The notes beneath the pieces are model-generated. The model was not told the DNA's origin. It worked only from the letters and a program-made list of their open reading frames with translations, and did no database searches. Below, in pieces: positions 27,654 through 36,226 of a stretch of DNA of 63,560 nt (position 1 is its first letter; every line of letters begins with the position of its first letter). The position numbers were made by a program, and so were the translations under genes. The stretch is from an uncultured Brachybacterium sp. (GTDB lineage: Bacteria > Actinomycetota > Actinomycetes > Actinomycetales > Dermabacteraceae), in NCBI RefSeq assembly GCF_947500705.1, contig NZ_CANMSY010000013.1, positions 1 to 63,560 on the forward strand, given 5' to 3'.

Positions 27654-28991
27654 ATGACCACCATGACCTTGCCCGAGACGCTCGATGCACCTCCCCCACA
27701 GGCCGCTCCGCCGACGCAGCGCTGGTCCGTCGGCCGCTGGGCCGCCCCGATCGGCCGCTTCCTCGCCTACTCGCTGACCGCCCTGGTGCTCGGCACGATC
27801 GGGTTCTCCCTCGTCCTCGCCCTGCTCGCCGCTGGCGTCTCCACCGTGATCGTCTGGGTGGGCCTGCCGATCCTGATCGGCGGCGTGCTGGTCGCTCGCG
27901 GGTTCGCGGCGGCCGAGCGCGCCCTGCAGTCCTCGATCCTCGGCACGGAGCTGCCGACGCCCGCGCCCCGGACCGCTCGCTCAGGCGCTGGCTGGATGCG
28001 CCGCCTCGTCACCCCTCTGACGGACCCGCAGAACTGGTTGGACTCGCTGTGGGTGCTGGTGAACTTCCTCCTGGTGCTGATCACCTTCCCGCTGGGGATC
28101 GCCTGGACCGTCGGAGCGATCGCCACGATAGGAGGGCCGGTCTCGGCCCTGATCCTGGATCGGGTGCTGCCTCCCGCGGACAACAGCGGCCTGGGTGAGC
28201 TGTTCGGGGTTCCGGAGGCCTCTGCACTTCCGGTGGATATGGGCCTGCAGTTCCTCATCGGCCTGCTGTTCCTGGTCACACTCAACCCCGTGATGCGAGG
28301 CCTGACCGCTCTGCACCGAGGTGTGGCGAGCGGCCTCCTGAGCTCGCGGTACCACGAACAGCAGCAGCTGCTGCGCACCGAACAGTCGCGCGCCGCCGGC
28401 CGCACCGCCGAGTCCACCGCCCTGCGCCGCCTCGAGCGGGACCTTCACGACGGTCCCCAGCAGCGTCTTGTGCGAGCATCGATGGACCTCGCCCGGGTCG
28501 AAGCCCTCGCGGTGAAGGATCCGACGAAAGCCCAGGCCGTGCTGCGCGAGACCCGTGAGCAGCTGGGACTGACCCTGGACGACCTGCGTCGGCTCTCCCG
28601 CGGGATCGCTCCACCGGTCCTGGTCGATCGCGGTCTCGCCGCGGCACTCACCGAGCTGGCCGCGATCTCCCCGATCCCCACCGCGGTCGAGAGCCCCGAC
28701 CTGACACTCCCCGAGCACGTCGAGATCGGCATCTACTACGTGGTCTCCGAGGCACTCACCAACGCCGCCAAGCACTCCGGTGCCGGCCGCATCCTGGTCG
28801 AAGTGGCGCGGATCGGGGATGATGCCCGGGTGAGGATCGAAGATGACGGGCGCGGAGGCGCCGAGATGCGCACCGGCGGCGGCCTGGCAGGGCTCGCAGG
28901 CCGCGTCGCCTCCCTGGAGGGACGCCTGACGGTCACCTCGCCGCCCGCTCATGGGACCAGGATCGAAGCCGTGATCCCATGCGCATCCTGA
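27654..28991 (+). CDS. Sensor histidine kinase (NarL/DesK class)
   Basis: The 445-residue product has N-terminal membrane segments and a putative sensor domain (FLAYSLTALVLGTIGFSLVL, WVLVNFLLVLITFPLGIAWT, given in parts; four to five hydrophobic segments to residue ~220). A HisKA_3 dimerisation helix follows with the phosphorylated His in RRLERDLHDGPQQRLVRAS, then the ATPase domain (N-box YVVSEALTNAAKHSG, G1 IEDDGRGGA, G2 GGGLAGLAGRV). ATG 27654 follows GTGGAG. It overlaps the response regulator gene by 13 bases, so the two are a coupled pair. The signal is unknown. Confidence 0.9.
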   Translation: MTTMTLPETLDAPPPQAAPPTQRWSVGRWAAPIGRFLAYSLTALVLGTIGFSLVLALLAAGVSTVIVWVGLPILIGGVLVARGFAAAERALQSSILGTELPTPAPRTARSGAGWMRRLVTPLTDPQNWLDSLWVLVNFLLVLITFPLGIAWTVGAIATIGGPVSALILDRVLPPADNSGLGELFGVPEASALPVDMGLQFLIGLLFLVTLNPVMRGLTALHRGVASGLLSSRYHEQQQLLRTEQSRAAGRTAESTALRRLERDLHDGPQQRLVRASMDLARVEALAVKDPTKAQAVLRETREQLGLTLDDLRRLSRGIAPPVLVDRGLAAALTELAAISPIPTAVESPDLTLPEHVEIGIYYVVSEALTNAAKHSGAGRILVEVARIGDDARVRIEDDGRGGAEMRTGGGLAGLAGRVASLEGRLTVTSPPAHGTRIEAVIPCAS

Positions 28992-29623
28992 TCGCCGACG
29001 ACTCGGCACTGATCCGTGAAGGCCTGCGCCTGGTGCTCGAGGAGGCCGACCACACGGTGGTGGGCACCGCGTCGACCGGCACGGAGCTGGTGGTCCGCGC
29101 CCTCGAGCTGCGGCCGGATCTGGTGATCTCGGACATCCGTATGCCTCCCAGCCACACCGACGAGGGACTCCGCGCCGCGCAGCAGATCAGAGCACAGTGG
29201 CCCGAGGCGCCGATCGTGCTGCTCAGCCAGTACGTGGTGGTCGGCTATGCGACCGAGCTGATCGAATCCGGAGCCAGTGCCACGGGCTACCTGCTGAAGG
29301 ACCGCATCTTCGACATCCGTTCCTTCCTCGAGTCGATCGAACGGGTCGCCGCTGGAGGCGTCGCGATCGACCCGGACGTGGTGGGTCAGGTGATCTCCTC
29401 CCGTCGGCGCACACCGCTGGACGAGCTCACCCCGCGCGAGCGCGAGGTGCTCGAGCTGATGGGCGAGGGCCTGACCAACGCAGGGATCTCCGAGCGGCTG
29501 TTCATCAGCGGCGGCGCGGTGGAGAAGCACACCCAGCGCCTGTTCGCGAAGCTCGGACTCAGCGAGGGTGCGAGTGTGCACCGGCGGGTCACCGCAGTGC
29601 TGACGCTGCTGGGCGGCAAGTGA
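28979..29623 (+). CDS. NarL/LuxR-family response regulator
   Basis: The 214-residue product has a receiver domain (acidic pair IADDSA, phosphoacceptor Asp52 in LVISDIRMPP, Lys in GYLLKDRI) and a C-terminal LuxR helix-turn-helix (LTPREREVLELMGEGLTNAG, ISERLFISGGAVEKHTQRLF). It is the partner of the overlapping histidine kinase. Targets are not apparent nearby. Confidence 0.92.
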   Translation: MRILIADDSALIREGLRLVLEEADHTVVGTASTGTELVVRALELRPDLVISDIRMPPSHTDEGLRAAQQIRAQWPEAPIVLLSQYVVVGYATELIESGASATGYLLKDRIFDIRSFLESIERVAAGGVAIDPDVVGQVISSRRRTPLDELTPREREVLELMGEGLTNAGISERLFISGGAVEKHTQRLFAKLGLSEGASVHRRVTAVLTLLGGK

Positions 29624-29726
29624 CCGCAAGCTGACCGACGGAGGGTCAGAGGTCGGCGACATCGAGATCGGCGGGATCGAGGTCGGCAACGGACCGGCAA
29701 GATCGACCGCTCCTCCCCAGGGCGAG

Positions 29727-30047
29727 TTATCCACAAATTCGACAACATTCTTGACGGCATCTCGATTCCTCACCTTCGACGGCTTCTCCAAGCTCGGCAC
29801 AAAGCGAGATCGCCGAAGATCGTGCGGAACACAGCGCTCGCCCCGTGGACATCTGTTCAGGCCGTGAGGCGCACGACAGCGGAATTTCACCGCCGGTCAC
29901 ATGCAGATCAGGTGCCCGACAGGCGCAGACTCACCCCTGGAGCCGTGCGCCGAAGGAGATCCGCGCAGCCGTGCGACCGATCCTCCACCGAGCCTACATA
30001 TCCACATGTTCATACACATCTATCGCCCCACAGAAGAGTTGTCCACA
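29727..30047. other. Three DnaA-box-like nonamers in the intergenic region
   Basis: The 474-base gap 29624-30097 contains TTATCCACA (29727-29735), ATATCCACA (29998-30006, one mismatch) and TTGTCCACA (30039-30047, the form common in actinobacteria). The gap is locally AT-richer than the surroundings. No replication gene is near, so it is not called an origin. Apart from short imperfect ATCGAG(A/G)TCGGC repeats at 29650-29690 nothing else is seen. Confidence 0.5.
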
Positions 30048-30074
30048 TATTCCGATCAGGGGTGGTTGACGCAT

Positions 30075-30090
30075 TCGAACCTCCGTACGA
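30075..30090. promoter_or_regulatory. SOS (LexA) box-like site on the promoter of the DUF222-HNH gene
   Basis: TCGAAC-CTCC-GTACGA differs at one position from the actinobacterial/Bacillus-type SOS box TCGAAC-N4-GTTCGA. It overlaps the TACGAT -10 element (30086-30091), which is 6 bases before the ATG, so LexA binding would block transcription. Confidence 0.6.
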
Positions 30091-30097
30091 TCGAGGC

Positions 30098-31870
30098 ATG
30101 ACCGCAGAGACACCGCACAGCAGCGGGGACGGCCCCGGCGAGGACGAACCTCGCCGGGCCGCGGCCGAGCCGTCAGCGGATGTCCTCGCCACCGTGGCCA
30201 CCCACCTCACCCAGATCGAGGCGAGCAGCGAAGCCCGCACCGTGCTCGCACAGATCCTCACTGCGACGTTGGTGGCGTTCTCCCACACCCGCTCGGTCCG
30301 CGACCCGTTGCCGGACACTGCACCGAACTCTCCCGAAGAGGCTCTCGCCGTCCTCGCCGGCATCGACCATTTACGCGCCTCGCTGGCTGCGATGGACGCT
30401 ACCTGGCAGGTCGCAGCTGAACAGCGGATCCGGCGCAGCGATGCGGAACGCGGGGTGGCGACCGCTTCGCAGGGCAAGGGTGCGAGCCATGAGATCGCCC
30501 TGGCTCGTCGTATCACCCCTGCCGCGTCCTCCCTCTCCCTCGCTTCGGCTCGGCGGCTGACACAGCACATGCCGCGCTTGATCACCCGTCTCTGGGAAGG
30601 TTCGGTCACCGCGCAGCAGTCCTCCACGGTGGCCGGTGCTCTCTCCACAGCCTCTCCCGCCACGTGCGCACGCCTGGACGAGATCATCTCCGAGGCCCCT
30701 CAGCTGTTGTCCGGGAAAGGACACAAGCGGTTGCGCGAAGACGTCGACGAGATGATTCAGAGGCTCGAACCGGAAACCTCACGGCAGAGGGCGGAGCGCG
30801 CCGCGCGAGAGCGGCATGTGACGATGACCCCGCTGGCCGATGGGATGGCACGAATCTCTGCCGTGCTGCGCGGGATCGACGCCGTCGGGCTGATGCAGAC
30901 TCTGAGCGCACAGGCCGAGTCGCTGCGCGCTGCCGGGGAGAAGACGTCCGTCCCTGCCCTCGAAGCCGACCTGCTGGTCGATGCCGTGCTGCATCCGTAC
31001 CCTGCGGAGTCGGGGCCGTATCCGGAGGCACTTCCGGGCACTGCGGACGAGGGTTCCGCCTTCCGTCGCCCTCGCCCCACTCCCCGCATCGAAGTCGGCA
31101 TCGTCATCACCGAGACCGCCCTGCTGGGCCGAGATGACGAGGCCGAGAGCGCACGGCTCGAGGGATACGGCGTCATCCCCGCCCACATCGTCTCCGACAC
31201 TCTGCTCGGCAGGCCACCAGGTCACCTGCGCCATAACGAGACGGAACACCCCGATGAAGAGGTCAGCGCCTTCTACCGGCGCCTTTACGCCAACCCTCGC
31301 ACGGGCGAGCTGATCGCGATGGAATCTCGATCGCGGGCGTTCCCCACTGGACTGGCGAGGATGATCCGATGGCGGGACACCACCTGTCGCACGCCCTGGT
31401 GCAACGCGAAGATCCGCCAGAGCGACCACGTCATCCCTCACCATCGCGGAGGGCGCACCAGCTATGCGAACGGCCAGGGGCTGTGCGTGCGCTGCAACCT
31501 GCTCAAGGAGCATGGGCTGTGGGTGATCGTGCCGTGGGAAGACACGGACATGAGCTCCGCCGAGGCCGGCCCGTCGTCCCCCGCGCCGGCCCTCCGTGCG
31601 GACAGACCACCGGAGGCCTGGTTCTGGTCGAGCCCGCACGGAGCCCAGGGCATCTCGTACACCCCCGCGATCTTCACGCCGCAACCCCACCCCGCAGAGG
31701 GACAGGGCCCGCCCGCGAACGCTCCAGACGCTCCCGACGCTCCCGACGCTCCCGACGCTCCCGACGCTCCCGACGCTCCCGAACGATGGAATACCCCACC
31801 GCAGCAGCCTTTTCCGGACGCCCAGGAACCTCCCGAAGACCTGCCACCGACGGATCTCGCTCCCGCCTAG
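30098..31870 (+). CDS. DUF222 and HNH domain protein (13E12-repeat-like)
   Basis: The 590-residue product belongs to the actinobacterial DUF222-HNH family. The N-terminal DUF222 part contains LARRITPAASSLSLASARRL and RLWEGSVTAQQSSTVAGAL. The HNH nuclease motif near residue 430 reads CRTPWCNAKIRQSDHVIPHH with GGRTSYANGQGLCVRCNLLK, giving paired Cys and the catalytic DHVIPHH. A low-complexity tail with six APD triplets and Pro-rich sequence follows. ATG 30098 is set by a leaderless -10 element. Members are often multicopy and in mycobacteria several are SOS-induced; the function is not settled, and DNA cleavage is inferred from HNH. Confidence 0.85.
   Translation: MTAETPHSSGDGPGEDEPRRAAAEPSADVLATVATHLTQIEASSEARTVLAQILTATLVAFSHTRSVRDPLPDTAPNSPEEALAVLAGIDHLRASLAAMDATWQVAAEQRIRRSDAERGVATASQGKGASHEIALARRITPAASSLSLASARRLTQHMPRLITRLWEGSVTAQQSSTVAGALSTASPATCARLDEIISEAPQLLSGKGHKRLREDVDEMIQRLEPETSRQRAERAARERHVTMTPLADGMARISAVLRGIDAVGLMQTLSAQAESLRAAGEKTSVPALEADLLVDAVLHPYPAESGPYPEALPGTADEGSAFRRPRPTPRIEVGIVITETALLGRDDEAESARLEGYGVIPAHIVSDTLLGRPPGHLRHNETEHPDEEVSAFYRRLYANPRTGELIAMESRSRAFPTGLARMIRWRDTTCRTPWCNAKIRQSDHVIPHHRGGRTSYANGQGLCVRCNLLKEHGLWVIVPWEDTDMSSAEAGPSSPAPALRADRPPEAWFWSSPHGAQGISYTPAIFTPQPHPAEGQGPPANAPDAPDAPDAPDAPDAPDAPERWNTPPQQPFPDAQEPPEDLPPTDLAPA
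31721..31783 (+). repeat. 9-base in-frame tandem repeat (APD triplets)
   Basis: Seven consecutive units of GCTCCCGAC (first and last with one base change) encode six Ala-Pro-Asp triplets and one Ala-Pro-Glu in the tail of the HNH protein. Copy number could change by slippage without breaking the frame. Confidence 0.85.
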
Positions 31871-31888
31871 AGCTGTCGGCTCTCTACG

Positions 31889-33052
31889 ATGAGCCGGAAT
31901 TCGTCTGCCGCCCTCGACTCCGGAGTCGTCTCCATGCCACCAGTACTCACCGTCCGCGTCCTCGGCGCCGGGGTCTCCGGGCTGGCATCTGCGATCCGGC
32001 TCGCTTCAGGTGGCCACCGCGTGGAGCTCAACGATGAGAGCTTCGCAGTCCCCACCGTCGGTACGGCGCTGATCCTGTTCAGCTCGGCACAGCGGTCGCT
32101 CGAACGACTCGGGATAGTGGAGGAGGTACGGGCGGCGGCCGTGGCCCCCGAAGCCGGCACGCTGCGAACGGCCGAAGGGCGCATTCTGCTCTCGATGCCT
32201 GCCGACGACGCTCTACTCATCTCGCGCTCCGAGCTGGTGCGGATCCTGTGGGGATCGCTCCCACCGACCGTGCACCTCGAGCGTCGCCGCATCGAGGACG
32301 TGCGTCCCCTGCGCGAGGGAGCGAACCTCCTGGTCGGCGCAGATGGTGTTCATTCCCTGGTGCGACGCTCCGGGTGGCCCGGCGCGCAAGGGGCACGGTC
32401 CCATGGGTTGACCGTCCTGCGCGGCATCACGGACCTCGCCCCACCGGAGATCTCCGAGACATGGGGGCACGGGTGGCTGTTCGGCATCACGCCGTTGCCC
32501 GGCCGTCGCACCAACTGGTTCGCCTGCGTTTCGGAACATCGCACCAGCTCTCGCACCGAGGACCTCGCCCACCTGCGCGAGGTGGTGGGCGGTCATCGCG
32601 AAGAGATCGATGAGGTCCTGGCCGCAGCAACCGCGCAGAGCACCCTCGTCCACGGGATCCATACCGCGCCAGCACTCAGCCCGGTGCGGGAGAACGTGGT
32701 GCTGCTGGGAGATGCCGCGCATGCCATGGCCCCGAACTTCGGGCACGGGGCGAATACAGCGCTGGCGGATGCCGATGCCTTGGGAACGTCCATCCGCGAC
32801 GTGCTCGATGGTCGCGCCGCGGCACGGGCCACCTCGCCGATGCTGGTGCGTCGTGGGCTGCATCTCTACCCGCTTCGCCGGGCCCTGCCCGGCCAGGGGT
32901 GGCGCGTGGCATCGGAGCTGATGATGAGGCTCGCGATGATGGAGGAGCACGCTGATCTGCGTGATCGAGTGCTCGAGGGGGTGGAGACGGTCCGGGCCGG
33001 AATCTCACCTGCGGGAGGCACGAAGGCTACGGCGCAGCGCTCGCGGTCCTAG
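31889..33052 (+). CDS. FAD-dependent monooxygenase/oxidoreductase
   Basis: The 387-residue product has an N-terminal dinucleotide-binding fold VLGAGVSGLASAIRLASGGH, the DG motif LLVGADGVHSLVRRSGW, and the GD motif VVLLGDAAHAMAPNFGHGAN that binds the FAD ribityl. This is the class A flavoprotein hydroxylase layout (UbiH/salicylate-hydroxylase-like). The substrate is unknown. ATG 31889 is used; ATG 31934, 15 codons downstream and just before the Rossmann strand, is an equally good start. The downstream gap 33053-33170 contains two copies of GCTCGCG(G/A)TCCTAGC and no clear terminator. Confidence 0.8.
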   Translation: MSRNSSAALDSGVVSMPPVLTVRVLGAGVSGLASAIRLASGGHRVELNDESFAVPTVGTALILFSSAQRSLERLGIVEEVRAAAVAPEAGTLRTAEGRILLSMPADDALLISRSELVRILWGSLPPTVHLERRRIEDVRPLREGANLLVGADGVHSLVRRSGWPGAQGARSHGLTVLRGITDLAPPEISETWGHGWLFGITPLPGRRTNWFACVSEHRTSSRTEDLAHLREVVGGHREEIDEVLAAATAQSTLVHGIHTAPALSPVRENVVLLGDAAHAMAPNFGHGANTALADADALGTSIRDVLDGRAAARATSPMLVRRGLHLYPLRRALPGQGWRVASELMMRLAMMEEHADLRDRVLEGVETVRAGISPAGGTKATAQRSRS

Positions 33053-33170
33053 CGCTCGCGATCCTAGCCCAGCGGTCGCGGTCTCGACGTGCCGCCCGCA
33101 GCCGGGAGATGCTGCTCGCGGCTCATCGCGCGTCCAGCTCGCAACCTCCTCTGGCTGCATGCCGGCTGGC

Positions 33171-33770
33171 TCAGTGCAGCTTGCGGGCGAGGGTCGTGAT
33201 GACGTGCCAGTGCTTCTTGTCGGCCAGGAATCGTCCGTCTTCGTCGCGGATCGACCGGTCGATGACCTGGAAGCCGCGGAACATCTCGTCGATCTGCTCG
33301 AGCGGCAGAGTCGCCACATCCGGGCGCTCCGCCCATGAGTCGTTGGTGCCGAAGAAGTCGACCGCCATCACGCCTCCGCGAGGAAGAGCATCGACCAGCT
33401 TCCGCCAGACTCCGGGCAGTACGGCCGGGCCCAGCAGGCCCAACGTGTATGTCGAGTAGACGATCTGCGCCGAGGGGAAGGTGGGAACGGTCGCGAGATC
33501 GCCGTGGTGGAACTGCACCGACCCGGTCATCCGCTCGTTCTCCACGAGCCGCGCGGCAAGGGTGTCATCACTGTCGTAGGCATGGACGGTCCAGCCCTGT
33601 CGTGCGAATTGCAGCGAGTCCGCCCCCGCACCGGCACCGAGATCGAGCACGGTCCCCGGTCTCCGGGAACCACCCGCCGCGGTGATCGCCTTCGACACCA
33701 GTCGGCGGGCAGGACGGCCCGCCGCGTGGGCGTTCAACGCAGCCCAGTCAACCTTCTCCGCCGTATCCAT
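33171..33770 (-). CDS. Class I SAM-dependent methyltransferase
   Basis: The 199-residue product has the SAM-binding motif I VLDLGAGAGADSLQFARQG, motif II acid VHAYDSDDTLA, and motif III/IV region HHGDLATVP and QIVYSTYTLGLLGP. The later LPRGGVMAVDFFGTNDSW is the motif V-VI strand. It resembles tellurite-resistance (TehB)-like and small-molecule methyltransferases; the acceptor is unknown. It is divergent from mshA. Confidence 0.85.
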   Translation of the reverse strand: MDTAEKVDWAALNAHAAGRPARRLVSKAITAAGGSRRPGTVLDLGAGAGADSLQFARQGWTVHAYDSDDTLAARLVENERMTGSVQFHHGDLATVPTFPSAQIVYSTYTLGLLGPAVLPGVWRKLVDALPRGGVMAVDFFGTNDSWAERPDVATLPLEQIDEMFRGFQVIDRSIRDEDGRFLADKKHWHVITTLARKLH

Positions 33771-33920
33771 GCGTTTCAGACTCGCACCTTGTTCATGCCC
33801 GTTTCAACTTCCCGTGACGCAAGCCGCCCCAAGTTTCGTCGAGGGCGAACACCAGGAGCTCCCTCCCTTCCCCCGCCCCGCTGCTGCACACTCGAACACC
33901 GAAGAAACGTTCTGCGCGCC

Positions 33921-33926
33921 TAGGAT
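33921..33926 (+). promoter_or_regulatory. -10 element of mshA
   Basis: TAGGAT ends 7 bases before ATG 33934, placing the transcription start at or next to the start codon and favouring this ATG over ATG 33925, which overlaps the element. Confidence 0.5.
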
Positions 33927-33933
33927 GGCGGGC

Positions 33934-35211
33934 ATGTCGGCCACCTCTCTGCGCATCGCTGCGGTCTCCCTCCACACCTCACCGCTTGAGGCGCCCGGAG
34001 GCGCCGACGCCGGTGGCATGAACGTGGTGGTCCTCGAGCAGTCTCTGGCCCTGGCCCAGCGGGGTCATCAGGTCGATCTGTTCACGCGACGCACCGACCC
34101 CACGGCCCCGTCCGTGGTGGAGATCGCCGAGGGGGTGCGCCTCTTCCACCTCGACGCCGGCCCCGCCTCCCCGCTCGCCAAGAGCGATATGGACCAGACG
34201 ATCACCCCCTTCCGCGCAGCCCTGCGCGAAGCCCTCACCACCAGCGGTGCACCAGGCCGGCCAGCGAACAGCGACGCGAACGACGCGCCTGTTGCCACCG
34301 GCTGGGACCTCATCCATTCCCATCACTGGTTCAGCGGTGTCGCCGCGCTGCCCCTCGCCCGCGAGCTGGGCATCCCCCACCTGCAGTCCTTCCACTCCGT
34401 GGCCGCCCCCGAAGGCTCCAGCACCCTGGATGCCGGCGAGCCGGCCGAGTCCACCGGGAGGATCCCCGGCGAGCAGTTCGTCGCCACCGGCTCCGACCTC
34501 GTGGTCGCCGTCTCCGAGGCGGAGGCACGCACCATCGGTGAGCGCTACGGCGTGCCGGGCTCGCGGCTGACCGTCGTGCGCCCCGGGGTGGACGTCGACC
34601 GGTTCCATCCCTGCTCGGATCTCACCGCGCGGCGAGAACGCCCCACGCTGCTGTTCACCGCACGCCTGCAGCCGCTCAAGGGTCCGGATCTCGCCCTCGA
34701 GATCCTCGCGCACCTGAATCCTGAACTCGGAGCCCGCCTGGTGCTCGCCGGGGGCGCCTCTCAGGACTTCGCGGACTATGCCGAACAGCTGCGCGCGCTC
34801 GCCCGGGACCTCGGCATCGAGGACCGGGTCGACTTCGTGGGGTCGCTGGACCGGGACCAGCTCGCCGAGACGATGCGCTGCGCAGGCGCTCTGCTGCTGA
34901 CCAGCTGGTCAGAGACCTTCGGTCTCGTCGCCCTCGAAGCACAGGCCAGCGGCACCCCGGTGATCGCCTGGCGCTTCGCCGGCGGGGTCCAAGAAGCCGT
35001 CGACCCCTCGGGGCTCGTGCTGGACAGCCGCGACCCCGATGTCTGGGCCGAGGCGCTGCAGTCCCTGCTGCGGGACGCCGACGGGTACCGAGATGCCGTC
35101 AGCTCCGCCCGCGAGTTCGCCACCACCCGCACCTGGGAGGCCACCGCACTGACCCTCGAGTCGCAGTACGCCCGACTGTTCGAAGTCCGCGCCACCGAGG
35201 AGCCGTCATGA
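33934..35211 (+). CDS. mshA: D-inositol-3-phosphate glycosyltransferase-like, mycothiol biosynthesis
   Basis: This 425-residue GT4 glycosyltransferase has the MshA N-terminal signature VSLHTSPLEAPGGADAGGMN, followed by VVVLEQSLALAQRGHQVDLF. Further MshA/GT4 marks are DLIHSHHWFSG, SFHSVAAPEG, VVRPGVDVDRFHP, FTARLQPLKGPDLALEIL and the EX7E-type sugar-nucleotide site TSWSETFGLVALEAQASGTP. MshA transfers GlcNAc from UDP-GlcNAc to inositol-3-phosphate, the first step of mycothiol synthesis. The stop overlaps the next gene's ATG (ATGA), and that gene encodes a MshB-like deacetylase, which supports the call. mshC and mshD are not in the window. Confidence 0.85.
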   Translation: MSATSLRIAAVSLHTSPLEAPGGADAGGMNVVVLEQSLALAQRGHQVDLFTRRTDPTAPSVVEIAEGVRLFHLDAGPASPLAKSDMDQTITPFRAALREALTTSGAPGRPANSDANDAPVATGWDLIHSHHWFSGVAALPLARELGIPHLQSFHSVAAPEGSSTLDAGEPAESTGRIPGEQFVATGSDLVVAVSEAEARTIGERYGVPGSRLTVVRPGVDVDRFHPCSDLTARRERPTLLFTARLQPLKGPDLALEILAHLNPELGARLVLAGGASQDFADYAEQLRALARDLGIEDRVDFVGSLDRDQLAETMRCAGALLLTSWSETFGLVALEAQASGTPVIAWRFAGGVQEAVDPSGLVLDSRDPDVWAEALQSLLRDADGYRDAVSSAREFATTRTWEATALTLESQYARLFEVRATEEPS

Positions 35212-36044
35212 ATGCTGCCGGCGACCCCGCAGCTGCACCCACCGTCGATCCCTGGGAGCTGCTGGACACGGCTCGGCTGGTCCTCGCGGTCCATGCCCAC
35301 CCCGATGATGAGTCCCTCTCGACCGGTGCGCTGCTCGCCTCGCTGGTCGCAACCGGCACCCGGGTCGTGCTGGTGACGGCCACCCGAGGGGAGGAAGGAG
35401 AAGTCGTTACGGGAGCTGTCCCCGCCGATGATCCCCGCCCGCTCGAGGAGATCCGGGAGCACGAGATCGAGGCGGCGACCCGCGCGCTCGGAATCTCCGA
35501 GCGACACTGGCTCGGCACCGCGCCCGCCCTGGCCCCGGGGGTGAGCCCGCGACGCTACCGGGACTCCGGGATGCAGTGGGTGCGCGAGGGCCTAGCCGGC
35601 CCCTCCGAGACCGCGGGTGCCGACAACTTCTCCCATCGTCCGATCGACGATGCTGTCGAGGACCTCGCCGCCCTCGTCACCCAGCTCCAGCCCGATGCGG
35701 TCATCGGCTACGACGACGCCGGCACCTACGGGCACCCGGACCATGTTCGAGCCCACCACGTCACGGCCGGAGCCTGCGCCCGCACCGGCACGCCCATGCT
35801 GGAGATCGCGAGCGAGGTCCCTGCGGATCCAGGCCTCGGGTACGGAGCCGACTCCACCTCCGACGCCCACGGATTCTTCTGGCGCGAGCAGCCGGCCTCC
35901 GCGGAGGCTGTGCGCCGGGCCATCGATGCCTACCGCACCCAGCTCACCGTCGTGGGCGACGCCCCCGGTGGCATCGCCATCCGGCACGTGGGCGGCCAGG
36001 AGGATGTGGTCGTGCTGCGAACGGGGCTGCGGCGCAGCCACTGA
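35208..36044 (+). CDS. mshB: N-acetyl-GlcNAc-inositol deacetylase-like (PIG-L family), mycothiol biosynthesis
   Basis: The 278-residue product is a PIG-L zinc deacetylase. The metal motif is AVHAHPDDESLSTGALLASL, the third ligand is in YGHPDHVRAHHV, and RYRDSGMQWV and LVTATRGEEGEVV are MshB-like. MshB removes acetate from GlcNAc-Ins in mycothiol synthesis. Being coupled to mshA makes this assignment better than the related mycothiol-conjugate amidase Mca, though that remains possible. The C-terminal part (RAIDAYRTQLTVVG, RHVGGQEDVVVL) is of normal length. Confidence 0.82.
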   Translation: MNAAGDPAAAPTVDPWELLDTARLVLAVHAHPDDESLSTGALLASLVATGTRVVLVTATRGEEGEVVTGAVPADDPRPLEEIREHEIEAATRALGISERHWLGTAPALAPGVSPRRYRDSGMQWVREGLAGPSETAGADNFSHRPIDDAVEDLAALVTQLQPDAVIGYDDAGTYGHPDHVRAHHVTAGACARTGTPMLEIASEVPADPGLGYGADSTSDAHGFFWREQPASAEAVRRAIDAYRTQLTVVGDAPGGIAIRHVGGQEDVVVLRTGLRRSH

Positions 36045-36123
36045 CGTTCACGACCCGCCGCTCAGGACCCGCCGCCCAGGACCCATTGCTCAGGACCTGC
36101 CGCCCAGAGCCGGCCGCTGAGAG

Positions 36124-36226
36124 CCGATCGCTGGGGGCCGATCGCTGGGGGCCGATGCCTGAGGCTCCTTATCAGAGCAAGCCTTGTCAGCGCGAGCCTT
36201 GTCAGAGTGAGTCTTGTCAGAGCGAG
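36124..36226. repeat. Degenerate short tandem repeats after mshB
   Basis: CCGATCGCTGGGGG occurs twice in tandem (36124-36151). It is followed by three 15-base units ending CTTGTC (36174-36188, 36189-36203, 36204-36218) and a partial fourth that enters the 3' end of the convergent EEP gene. The repeat forms its final codons. The earlier part of the gap holds loose CAGGACC(C/T)GCCGCCCAG repeats. Confidence 0.7.

Noticed and set aside
29624-30097. Replication origin
   Set aside because: DnaA-box-like nonamers are present, but there is no dnaA, dnaN or other origin gene, only three boxes and no clear AT-rich unwinding element.
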